From the NCBI RefSeq assembly GCF_900105995.1, contig NZ_LT629785.1, forward strand, positions 3,705,590 to 3,769,589: 64,000 nt of DNA, written 5' to 3'. The notes below the pieces were generated by a model. It had not been told where the DNA came from. It ran no database searches and saw only the letters and a program-made list of their open reading frames with translations. Position numbers and translations under genes: made by a program. The DNA is from Pseudomonas pohangensis. Lineage in GTDB: Bacteria > Pseudomonadota > Gammaproteobacteria > Pseudomonadales > Pseudomonadaceae. Positions 53,144 to 60,861 of the stretch are shown one piece after another (positions within the stretch are counted from its first letter, which is position 1; each line of letters begins with the position of its first letter).

Positions 53144-55150
53144 GTGGATGAAGCAAGCACCCTGCGCACGACGCGTTTGGGCAAGCGCGATGGCAGTTCA
53201 GCAGCATTTGATGCCAGCAAGATAGAGCGTGCGATTGTCGCGGCCGGACAGGCTAGCGGCGAATTTTCTGCCGCTCAGGCAGTGGCGCTGACCCGTGCGG
53301 TGTTATTGCGGCTGGCCGATTTCACCGAGCTCGACGTGGAGTGCATTCAGGATTGCGTGGAGCGGGTACTGATGGAGGCCGGCTACTACGCCACCGCCCG
53401 CGCCTACATCGTCTACCGCGAACAGCATGGCCGTCTGCGCCGCGACCGCAAGGCCATCGTCGAAGTGGCCACCTCGATGAACGAGTACCTCAATCGCGAG
53501 GACTGGCGCGTGCAGGCCAATGCCAATCAGGGCTATTCGCTCGGCGGACTGGTGCTCAATGTGGCTGGCAAGGTCACCGCCAACTACTGGCTGGACGAGG
53601 TCTACAGCGCCGAGATCGGTGAAGCGCACCGCGAAGGGGATTTGCATATCCACGATCTGGACATGCTCGCCGGCTATTGTGCCGGCTGGTCGTTGCGCAC
53701 CCTGCTCAATGAGGGCCTCAACGGTGTGCCGGGGCGGGTTGAAGCCGGGCCGCCGAAACATCTTTCCAGCGCTCTGGGGCAGATGGTGAATTTCCTTGGC
53801 ACGCTGCAGAACGAGTGGGCCGGTGCGCAGGCGTTCAGCTCCTTTGACACCTATCTGGCGCCCTATGTGCGTAACGATAACCTGAGCTTTGCCGAGGTGC
53901 GCCAGGCCATTCAGGAATTCATCTACAACCTCAATGTGCCATCACGCTGGGGAACGCAGACACCCTTCACCAACCTGACCTTCGACTGGGTTTGCCCTGA
54001 AGATCTGAGTCAGCAGATTCCTTATATCGGCGGCGTGGAAATGCTGTTTTCCTACGGCGACTTGCAGGCCGAGATGGAGTTGATCAACCGTGCCTACATC
54101 GAAGTGATGATGGCCGGCGATGCCAAAGGTCGGGTGTTCACCTTTCCGATTCCGACCTACAACATCACCCATGATTTCCCCTGGGACAGCGAGAACGCCG
54201 ACCTGCTGTTCGAGATGACCGCTCGCTACGGTCTGCCCTATTTCCAGAACTTTCTCAATTCAGACATGCAGCCCAATCAAGTGCGCTCGATGTGCTGCCG
54301 CTTGCAGCTCGACTTGCGGGAGCTGCTCAAGCGCGGCGGTGGACTGTTCGGTTCGGCCGAGCAGACCGGCTCGATTGGAGTGGTCACGATCAATTGTGCG
54401 CGCCTGGGCTATCTCTATCGTGGTGACAGCGTCGGGCTGTTACAGCGGATTGACCAGCTGATGGAGCTGGCCATGCAGAGTCTGGAGGTCAAACGCAAGG
54501 TCATCCAGCACCACATGGACAATGGCCTTTACCCCTACACCAAGCGATACCTGGGAACCTTGCGCAACCACTTCTCGACTATCGGCCTGAACGGCCTGCA
54601 CGAGATGGTGCGCAATTTCACTGCTGACCAGCAGGGCATGCACACCGCCGAAGGGCACGCGTATGCCGTGCTGTTGCTGGATCACGTGCGCGCCAGTCTG
54701 GTGCGCTTCCAGGAAGAGACCGGTCACCTGTACAACCTGGAAGCCACACCGGCCGAAGGCACCACTTATCGTTTTGCCCGGGAAGACCGCAAGCGTTACC
54801 CGGAGATCCTGCAGGCCGGTTGCGCCGAGGCGCCGTACTACACCAATTCCTCGCAATTGCCGGTGGGTTTTACCGATGACCCGTTCGAGGCGCTGGAGCT
54901 GCAGGACGAGCTGCAGTGCAAGTACACCGGCGGCACCGTACTGCATCTGTATATGGCCGAACGCATTTCCTCGGCACAGGCCTGCAAGAATCTGGTGCGC
55001 CGCGCGCTGAGTCGTTTCCGTCTGCCTTACTTGACTATTACGCCGACCTTCTCGATCTGCCCGGTACACGGCTATCTGGATGGTGAGCACGAGTTCTGCC
55101 CGAAGTGTGATGCAGCCTTGCTGCAGCGCCAGCAAGCCTGTTGCAGCTGA
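53144..55150 (+). CDS. nrdD: Anaerobic (class III) ribonucleotide reductase NrdD, large part lacking the glycyl-radical segment
   Basis: The protein has 668 residues from GTG 53144, eight bases after GGAGG (GTG 53141 is also possible; an ATG at 53021 lies before the Fnr box and cannot be used by that promoter). An ATP-cone is at about 5-95, then the ten-stranded barrel with conserved RSMCCRLQLD. The zinc site Cys639, Cys652, Cys655 (plus His642) comes just before the end. The usual C-terminal RVxGY glycyl loop is missing; it is found on the next gene. It makes dNTPs in anoxia. Confidence 0.93.
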   Translation: MDEASTLRTTRLGKRDGSSAAFDASKIERAIVAAGQASGEFSAAQAVALTRAVLLRLADFTELDVECIQDCVERVLMEAGYYATARAYIVYREQHGRLRRDRKAIVEVATSMNEYLNREDWRVQANANQGYSLGGLVLNVAGKVTANYWLDEVYSAEIGEAHREGDLHIHDLDMLAGYCAGWSLRTLLNEGLNGVPGRVEAGPPKHLSSALGQMVNFLGTLQNEWAGAQAFSSFDTYLAPYVRNDNLSFAEVRQAIQEFIYNLNVPSRWGTQTPFTNLTFDWVCPEDLSQQIPYIGGVEMLFSYGDLQAEMELINRAYIEVMMAGDAKGRVFTFPIPTYNITHDFPWDSENADLLFEMTARYGLPYFQNFLNSDMQPNQVRSMCCRLQLDLRELLKRGGGLFGSAEQTGSIGVVTINCARLGYLYRGDSVGLLQRIDQLMELAMQSLEVKRKVIQHHMDNGLYPYTKRYLGTLRNHFSTIGLNGLHEMVRNFTADQQGMHTAEGHAYAVLLLDHVRASLVRFQEETGHLYNLEATPAEGTTYRFAREDRKRYPEILQAGCAEAPYYTNSSQLPVGFTDDPFEALELQDELQCKYTGGTVLHLYMAERISSAQACKNLVRRALSRFRLPYLTITPTFSICPVHGYLDGEHEFCPKCDAALLQRQQACCS

Positions 55151-55193
55151 CCGCCCAGGGCGGGTTTCAGCCAGTGTCTGCGCAGATTATTTT

Positions 55194-55216
55194 GGTGGGC
55201 TGAAGCCCAGCCTGCG
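55194..55216. repeat. REP-like element between the two nrdD parts
   Basis: GGTGGGCTGAAGCCCA followed by GCCTGCGC is a diverged copy of the element paired at 45713-45776. It lies in the 101-base gap between the nrdD core and the glycyl-radical gene. Confidence 0.75.
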
Positions 55217-55251
55217 CCTACCCGGAATTCATCCAAGAAAGGAGCAACACC

Positions 55252-55413
55252 ATGCAAACTACCGTCGAACAACTTCCGCAACAACAGCGTCAACGCTGCG
55301 AAGTCTGGACCCGGGTGATGGGTTATCACCGTCCCGTGAGCGCCTTCAATCCCGGAAAACAGTCCGAGCATCATGACCGTCTGCATTTCCGCGAGAGCGC
55401 AGTGCGGAGCTGA
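55252..55413 (+). CDS. Separate glycyl-radical domain of anaerobic ribonucleotide reductase (53 residues)
   Basis: The ATG at 55252 follows AAAGGAG. The product contains CEVWTRVMGYHRPVSAFNPG (16-35), the C-terminal segment that in other NrdD proteins follows the zinc site. Gly24 in RVMGY would hold the radical, and FNPGKQ matches FNAGKQ of Escherichia coli NrdD. The gene lies between nrdD and nrdG, in frame with neither. It should bind the NrdD core and be activated by NrdG. I recall short proteins of this type being annotated as NrdD in other genera, but cannot check. Confidence 0.88.
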   Translation: MQTTVEQLPQQQRQRCEVWTRVMGYHRPVSAFNPGKQSEHHDRLHFRESAVRS

Positions 55414-55417
55414 GTCA

Positions 55418-56116
55418 GTGATTCCGGCTCTGCGGGTTGGCGGCCTGCTACCGCTAACCACACTGGATTATCCCGGTCAGCTGGCCTGTGTGCTGTTCTG
55501 CCAGGGTTGTGCGTGGCGCTGTCGCTATTGCCACAACCCGGAGCTGATCGGTCCGCGTGGTCGCCAGGAAACCCCCTGGGCTGAAGTGCTGGCGTTTCTG
55601 CGCAAGCGCCAGGGCCTGCTTGATGCAGTGGTCTTCAGTGGTGGCGAAGCGACCCTGCAGGCCGGACTGCCGGCAGCCATGCGTCAGGTACGTGAGCTGG
55701 GTTTCAAAATCGGCCTGCACAGTGCCGGGATCAAACCTGCTGCGTTCAAGCGGGTTTTGTCGTTGTGCGACTGGGTCGGTTTCGACGTCAAGGCACTGGA
55801 AGAAGATACCGCACTGATTACCGGCGTCAGTCACAGTGGGCGAACAAACTGGCAGAGTCTGGAACTGTTGCTCGACAGCGGCGTTGAATACGAATGCCGC
55901 ACCACGGTGCACTGGCAACTGAGCGATTGCCGGCGCCTGCAGCGTCTCGGCGAGCGCCTGGCCAGCATCGGTGTGGAGCATTTCGTGGTGCAACAGGCAC
56001 GCAATCAGCAGGTGCTGGATGAGCAGTTGCCGCCCTCAGTCTGTCCGCCAGACAGCGAACAGCTCTGGTCGTATCTGCAGCAACTGTTTGCGCATTTCAG
56101 CCTGCGTGCCGCCTGA
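55418..56116 (+). CDS. nrdG: NrdG-type glycyl-radical activating enzyme (radical SAM)
   Basis: The protein has 232 residues from GTG 55418, eight bases after GGAG and four after the preceding stop. ATG 55373 would add 15 residues and overlap that gene. The radical SAM motif CAWRCRYC (CxxxCxxC) follows VLFCQGC. SAM-binding VFSGGEATLQ is also seen. It abstracts hydrogen from the glycine of the RVMGY segment to start the NrdD radical. Length fits the larger pseudomonad-type NrdG (Escherichia coli 154). Confidence 0.9.
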   Translation: MIPALRVGGLLPLTTLDYPGQLACVLFCQGCAWRCRYCHNPELIGPRGRQETPWAEVLAFLRKRQGLLDAVVFSGGEATLQAGLPAAMRQVRELGFKIGLHSAGIKPAAFKRVLSLCDWVGFDVKALEEDTALITGVSHSGRTNWQSLELLLDSGVEYECRTTVHWQLSDCRRLQRLGERLASIGVEHFVVQQARNQQVLDEQLPPSVCPPDSEQLWSYLQQLFAHFSLRAA

Positions 56117-56207
56117 GCGGACTCTATGCCTTTGGAGATATTGGCAAGCCGGGCACTGGCAGTCACAGTAGTGGCAACCTTTCTGATTTGCCCAGAGGAT
56201 GCTCTGC

Positions 56208-56612
56208 ATGGATATCACCTGTTTCTCCGATCTGCTCGGCGCCGCGCAGCAGCAAGCCGAGCCGCAGCGTTTGCTGATGGTGTTTGTCAGCGCCGACCTG
56301 CCGGAAGACGCCACCGCCGCCGAGCAACAGCGGCACGCCGAAGGTCAGGGCGGTTCGTTGCGGCCGGTGCTGTGCGTGGACAAGCTGCCTGCCGAACTCG
56401 GTGACTTTGCCGACCTGCTCGAGGAATCGGTACGTACCGGCATGAGCTGGGATCTGGTGTTCACCGCCGGCCTGTCCGGCCGTGGCGGCCATGCGCCGAG
56501 CAGTGATGAGGCCGAGCAGCCGCTGAAAATGATGGTCGGCGCCATTGAAAGCGGCAGCATCGGCAATTTCATTGCCTTCGACCGGGAAGGTCAGGCGGTG
56601 TCGTTTTTCTGA
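56208..56612 (+). CDS. Conserved hypothetical protein downstream of nrdG
   Basis: The protein has 134 residues from ATG 56208. It reads MDITCFSDLLGAAQQQ and includes CVDKLPAELGDFADLLEES and SGSIGNFIAFDREGQAVSFF. Pseudomonad relatives are, as I recall, often labelled ribonucleotide reductase subunit alpha, but no reductase motif (ATP cone, barrel Cys pair, glycyl loop) is present. No membrane segment or signal is seen. It lies 91 bases after nrdG; function unknown. Confidence 0.75.
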   Translation: MDITCFSDLLGAAQQQAEPQRLLMVFVSADLPEDATAAEQQRHAEGQGGSLRPVLCVDKLPAELGDFADLLEESVRTGMSWDLVFTAGLSGRGGHAPSSDEAEQPLKMMVGAIESGSIGNFIAFDREGQAVSFF

Positions 56613-56625
56613 TTGAGGCGCCCAG

Positions 56626-56654
56626 CTCGGCAGCCTTCCAGAATGGCTGCCGAG
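56626..56654. terminator. Hairpin between convergent genes
   Basis: CTCGGCAGCC / GGCTGCCGAG forms a ten-pair stem with a nine-base loop. The flanking CGCCCA / TGGGCG can extend it. It lies between the hypothetical gene and the WS/DGAT gene, which converge. Confidence 0.65.
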
Positions 56655-56666
56655 TGGGCGTGACGG

Positions 56667-58229
56667 TCAGGCTGCCGGGCTGGCGGCCCTGGCCTTGCGT
56701 GGCGCACGCGGTTTGGCCGGCTTTGGCGCGGTTGCCGGCGCAGCCACCGGAGTCTTGGCGGCAGGGCTTGCTGCTTTGGGCTTGCGCGCTGCGCGCGGTT
56801 TGGCCGCCTTGGGTGCAGTCGCCGGAGTTGCTGCAGCCTTGACGGCGGGTGCTCTGCGAGCCTGCTTCAGCCCCAGTGCCTTTTCCAGTTCGACAAAGGC
56901 GTCATCGAGGTAGTCGACCAGCCGTTGCATATTGGGTACCGCGCGGCGACAGGCGGTGAAGCCGAACGCCATCTTGTCGACGTAGCTGGTCACGGTGATG
57001 TTGATCGCCTGGTAGGCCATGGGGATCGACACCGGATAACTTTCGTCCAGATGCGCGCCGTTCAGGTACAGATCCCTGGTCGGCCCGGGCACGTTGGAGA
57101 TCACCAGATTGAACACCGGGTGGGATGCGGCGTGCCCGGTGATGACCGAAGGCAGCATCGGGCTCATCATCATCGCGGTGTGGGCCACCTTTTCCAGCCG
57201 GACCATTTTCGACATGCGCTGCTTGGCTGCCTGGGTCGAGGCGATGATGCGTTGCAGGCGCTCGATCGGGTCTGCCTCGTTGGTAGCCAGGTTGGCCAGA
57301 ATGGTGGCTACCTGATTACCGCCCTTGTCGGTTTCGCCGTGCATGGATACCGGCAGCATGGCAATCAACGAAGTTTCCGGGAGCACATCGTTCTCTTGCA
57401 GATAGCGGCGCAAGGCACCTGAGCAGAGGGCCATCACCACATCGTTCAGCTTGGCACCGGAGGCCTTGCCGATGGCCTTCAGGCGTTCCAGTTCGTAGGA
57501 CTGCGCGACAAACCGGCGCGAGCCGGAGATAGGCACGTTGAACGGGCTCGGTGGTGCCTGGAATGGTTGACTCAGCGCGGCATCCGGGCTGGATGGGCGC
57601 ACAATTTCCCACAGGCCGCTGACTATGCCCGGCAGCATCTCGCGGCCGCCTTGCACTGCTTCGCCGAGTTGGCTGAACAGGCTTGTCTCTGCTTTTTTTG
57701 CGGACTTTGGCCGCCCATGTTCCTGGGCCCAGATCGGCGGCTTGATGTCTTTGGCGCTGTAGGAATGTTGCTGGATCGCCATCTTGGTTGCCGTTACCCC
57801 ATCGACCATGGCGTGGTGCATTTTGCTGTAGATGGCAAAGCGCCCATCGGCCAGGCCCTCGATCAGACTGACTTCCCACAGCGGGCGCGAGCGGTCCATC
57901 AGGGCGCCGTGCAAGCGCGAGACCATTACCAGCAGTTCACGAATACGTCCCGGCTTGGGCAGGGACAGATGGCGCAGGTGGTAATCGAGATCAAAATCCA
58001 GGTCTTCCTCCCAGTACCAGACACCGAGTTTTTGCAGCGGCCGCTGATTGAACGGTTTTTCGGCAGTCAGGTGCTTGCGCCAGGCCTGGTAGAGGTTCTC
58101 GGCGTAGTCGGGGCCGGCATCTTTGGGCGGGGTGTAGATGCTCAGTCCGCCAACGTGCATCGGCTGCTGGCGCTGTTCGATCAGCAGGAACATCGAGTCC
58201 TGCAGGTTCATTGCTTTCATGTCGGCCAC
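56667..58229 (-). CDS. Wax ester synthase / diacylglycerol acyltransferase (WS/DGAT) with Lys/Ala/Pro-rich tail
   Basis: This 520-residue WS/DGAT has the catalytic HHxxxDG at 138-144 (HHAMVDG) and later landmarks PISGSRRFVAQSYEL and NLVISNVPGPTRDLYLNGA. It joins acyl-CoA to a fatty alcohol or diacylglycerol to make storage lipid at the membrane. The last 60 or so residues are a repetitive Ala/Lys/Pro/Arg tail (KPRAARKPKAASPAAKTP and a second copy) like histone H1 or AlgP; this is not part of the enzyme fold. It is monocistronic. Confidence 0.92.
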   Translation of the reverse strand: MADMKAMNLQDSMFLLIEQRQQPMHVGGLSIYTPPKDAGPDYAENLYQAWRKHLTAEKPFNQRPLQKLGVWYWEEDLDFDLDYHLRHLSLPKPGRIRELLVMVSRLHGALMDRSRPLWEVSLIEGLADGRFAIYSKMHHAMVDGVTATKMAIQQHSYSAKDIKPPIWAQEHGRPKSAKKAETSLFSQLGEAVQGGREMLPGIVSGLWEIVRPSSPDAALSQPFQAPPSPFNVPISGSRRFVAQSYELERLKAIGKASGAKLNDVVMALCSGALRRYLQENDVLPETSLIAMLPVSMHGETDKGGNQVATILANLATNEADPIERLQRIIASTQAAKQRMSKMVRLEKVAHTAMMMSPMLPSVITGHAASHPVFNLVISNVPGPTRDLYLNGAHLDESYPVSIPMAYQAINITVTSYVDKMAFGFTACRRAVPNMQRLVDYLDDAFVELEKALGLKQARRAPAVKAAATPATAPKAAKPRAARKPKAASPAAKTPVAAPATAPKPAKPRAPRKARAASPAA

Positions 58230-58491
58230 TCCGGTCTTGTTGGTTTTGTTCTGAGCCTAGCATTGGGGAGGCCATTGCGGCTGTCTACGCATATTTAAGC
58301 AGGGTGGCTGCGGGAGGGGTATGCTCTGATCAGGTGCGGACGGGAAGGGATTGCCATGCAGTTCCTGGATGATCGCCCTGAAATGGTGCATTGAGATCAA
58401 GGGCTGCGTATAACCATTTGATAAGTATGGATTATCTTGTGTGGCGCGAGCTTTGCATCATGAACTTGGCCTGAATGACAAGGAGCAAGGC

Positions 58492-59901
58492 ATGGCCCGT
58501 GAGTTCTATGACGAAATGTACGATGCGCGCGGCAAGGTGCGTCCGCACTACAAGGAATTTTCCCGCTGGCTGGCGGCCACGCCCCCCGATCAGCTGGCCC
58601 TGCGCCGGCGCGAGGCGGATCTGCTGTTTCACCGTGCGGGCATCACCTTCACTCTCTACGGTGATGATCAGGGCACCGAGCGGCTGATTCCGTTCGACAT
58701 CATTCCGCGCAGCATACCGGCCAGTGAATGGCGCATGGTCGAACGCGGCTGCATCCAGCGCGTCAAGGCGCTGAACATGTTCCTTGCCGACCTCTATCAC
58801 GACCAGCGCATCATCAAGGCCGGGATCATTCCTGCCGAGCAGGTGCTGGCCAACGAGTGCTACCAGATCGCCATGCAGGGCCTGAACCTGCACCGCGATA
58901 TCTATTCGCATATCTCCGGGGTCGATCTGGTGCGTGATGGTGACGGCACCTACTACGTGCTCGAGGACAACCTGCGTACGCCCAGCGGTGTCAGCTACAT
59001 GCTGGAAGACCGCAAGATGATGATGCGCCTGTTCCCTGAACTGTTTGCCAACCAGCGCATTGCGCCGGTTGACCATTATCCCGGCCTGTTGCTGACAACG
59101 CTGAAGGGCTCCAGTCCGGTGGATGACCCCTGCGTGGTAGTGCTGACCCCCGGCCGGTTCAACAGTGCCTACTTCGAGCACGCGTTTCTGGCCCGTGAAA
59201 TGGGTGTGGAACTGGTCGAGGGCGCGGACCTGTTCGTGCGCGACACGCATGTCTACATGCGCACCACGGCCGGCCCCAAGCATGTCGATGTGATCTACCG
59301 GCGGCTGGATGACCTGTTCCTCGACCCGCTGGCGTTCAATCCGGATTCGATGCTCGGTGTGCCCGGCCTGCTCAGTGCCTATCTGGCCGGTCACCTGATC
59401 CTGGCCAATGCCATCGGCACTGGTGTGGCGGACGACAAATCGGTGTATCCGTTCGTGCCGGACATGGTGCGCTTCTATCTGTCGGAGGAGCCGATACTGG
59501 CCAACGTGCCGACCTGGCAATGCCGCAAGCCCGAAGAGCTGTCCCATGTGCTGGCCAATCTGCCCGAGCTGGTGGTCAAGGAAACCCAGGGCTCCGGTGG
59601 CTACGGCATGCTGGTCGGGCCGGCGGCGAGCAAGGCGGAAATCGAAACGTTTCGCGAGCGGCTCAAGGCCAATCCCGGTGGCTATATCGCCCAGCCCACG
59701 CTGAGCCTGTCGACCTGCCCGACCTTTGTCGAAGACGGCATCGCGCCCCGGCATATCGATCTGCGCCCCTTCGTGTTGTCCGGCAAGGAAGTCTGCCTGG
59801 TACCCGGTGGCCTGACGCGGGTGGCACTGCGCAAGGGTTCGCTGGTGGTCAACTCATCCCAGGGTGGCGGCACCAAGGACACCTGGATAGTCGAGGATTA
59901 A
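58492..59901 (+). CDS. Circularly permuted ATP-grasp family protein
   Basis: The protein has 469 residues from ATG 58492 (MAREFYDEMYDARGKVRPHY), after AAGGAG; the frame is open further upstream but without family sequence. It includes IYSHISGVDLVRDGDGTYYVLEDNLRTPSGVSYMLE and VVKETQGSGGYGMLVGP, the permuted ATP-grasp nucleotide site. Proteins of this family are predicted to form amide bonds on peptides. It is the first gene of an operon with alpha-E and transglutaminase proteins, a widespread trio of unknown purpose. Confidence 0.92.
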   Translation: MAREFYDEMYDARGKVRPHYKEFSRWLAATPPDQLALRRREADLLFHRAGITFTLYGDDQGTERLIPFDIIPRSIPASEWRMVERGCIQRVKALNMFLADLYHDQRIIKAGIIPAEQVLANECYQIAMQGLNLHRDIYSHISGVDLVRDGDGTYYVLEDNLRTPSGVSYMLEDRKMMMRLFPELFANQRIAPVDHYPGLLLTTLKGSSPVDDPCVVVLTPGRFNSAYFEHAFLAREMGVELVEGADLFVRDTHVYMRTTAGPKHVDVIYRRLDDLFLDPLAFNPDSMLGVPGLLSAYLAGHLILANAIGTGVADDKSVYPFVPDMVRFYLSEEPILANVPTWQCRKPEELSHVLANLPELVVKETQGSGGYGMLVGPAASKAEIETFRERLKANPGGYIAQPTLSLSTCPTFVEDGIAPRHIDLRPFVLSGKEVCLVPGGLTRVALRKGSLVVNSSQGGGTKDTWIVED

Positions 59902-59913
59902 GGAGCATATGGC

Positions 59914-60861
59914 ATGTTGAGTAGAACGGCAGGCGACCTGTACTGGATGTCGCGTTATCTGGAACGTGCGGAGAATCGTGCGCGGATGCTCGATATCAGT
60001 TATTCCTTGTCACTGATGCCGCAGGATGGTCGCGAGGGGCTGGATGAACTGGCCATGCCCTTGCTGATCACCGGCACTCTGGACGAGTATCTGGGCTGGC
60101 ACGGCCAGCTGCATGGCGAGCGCATGTTGCAGTTCTTTGCGCTGGATCCGAATAATCCCACCAGCATTTTCAGCTGTCTGCGCGCCGCGCGGACCAATGC
60201 CCATGCCGTGCGCGGACGGATCACCGCCGACATGTGGGAAAACATGAACTCGACCTGGCTGGAGATGCGCGGCATCGCCGCCGAAGGTCTGACCCGCTAC
60301 GGCATCAGCCGCTTCTGCGAGTGGGTCAAGCAGCGCTCGCAGTTGTTCAGGGGCGCGACGACCGGCACGCTGATGCGGCATGACGCCTATCGCTTTCTGC
60401 GCCTTGGCACGCATATCGAACGGGCGGACAACACCTTGCGACTGCTCGACTCGCGCTATGAAATGCTTGGCGACAAGGAGGCCAGCCTGACCGAGGGCTC
60501 TGCCTATGCCTACTATCAGTGGACCGCATTATTGCGCGCCCTGTCGGCGTCCGAGGCCTACACCGAGCTGTACCGTGATGCGCCGGGGGTGCGCCAGGTG
60601 TCGGAGTTGCTGATCCTGCGGGATGACCTGCCGCGCTCGCTGCACAGCTGCCTGGATGAAATCAACCAGATACTGGTCAGCCTGCCCGGCAATACCGGGC
60701 GCTCGGCGCAGCGTCTGGGCGCCGAGCTGGGTGCGCGCCTGCGCTTTACCAGTGTTGACGATATCTTGTCCGAGGGGCTGCATGTGTGGTTGTCGGATTT
60801 CATCGTGGAGATCGGCAATCTGGCGGATGCCATTCATCGTTCCTACCTGGAGGTCGCATGA
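59914..60861 (+). CDS. Alpha-E domain protein (DUF403)
   Basis: The 315-residue all-helical protein is of the alpha-E family: MLSRTAGDLYWMSRYLERAENRARMLD at the start, then RTNAHAVRGRITADMWENMNSTWLEM and HIERADNTLRLLDSRYE. Conserved Glu residues give the family its name; it is nearly always encoded with a permuted ATP-grasp. The role is unknown. It begins 12 bases after the ATP-grasp gene and overlaps the next by 4. Confidence 0.92.
   Translation: MLSRTAGDLYWMSRYLERAENRARMLDISYSLSLMPQDGREGLDELAMPLLITGTLDEYLGWHGQLHGERMLQFFALDPNNPTSIFSCLRAARTNAHAVRGRITADMWENMNSTWLEMRGIAAEGLTRYGISRFCEWVKQRSQLFRGATTGTLMRHDAYRFLRLGTHIERADNTLRLLDSRYEMLGDKEASLTEGSAYAYYQWTALLRALSASEAYTELYRDAPGVRQVSELLILRDDLPRSLHSCLDEINQILVSLPGNTGRSAQRLGAELGARLRFTSVDDILSEGLHVWLSDFIVEIGNLADAIHRSYLEVA

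Noticed and set aside
58388..58402. Possible Fnr box before the ATP-grasp gene (TTGAGATCAA)
   Set aside because: The half-sites lack the four-base spacer, so the site does not fit the consensus.
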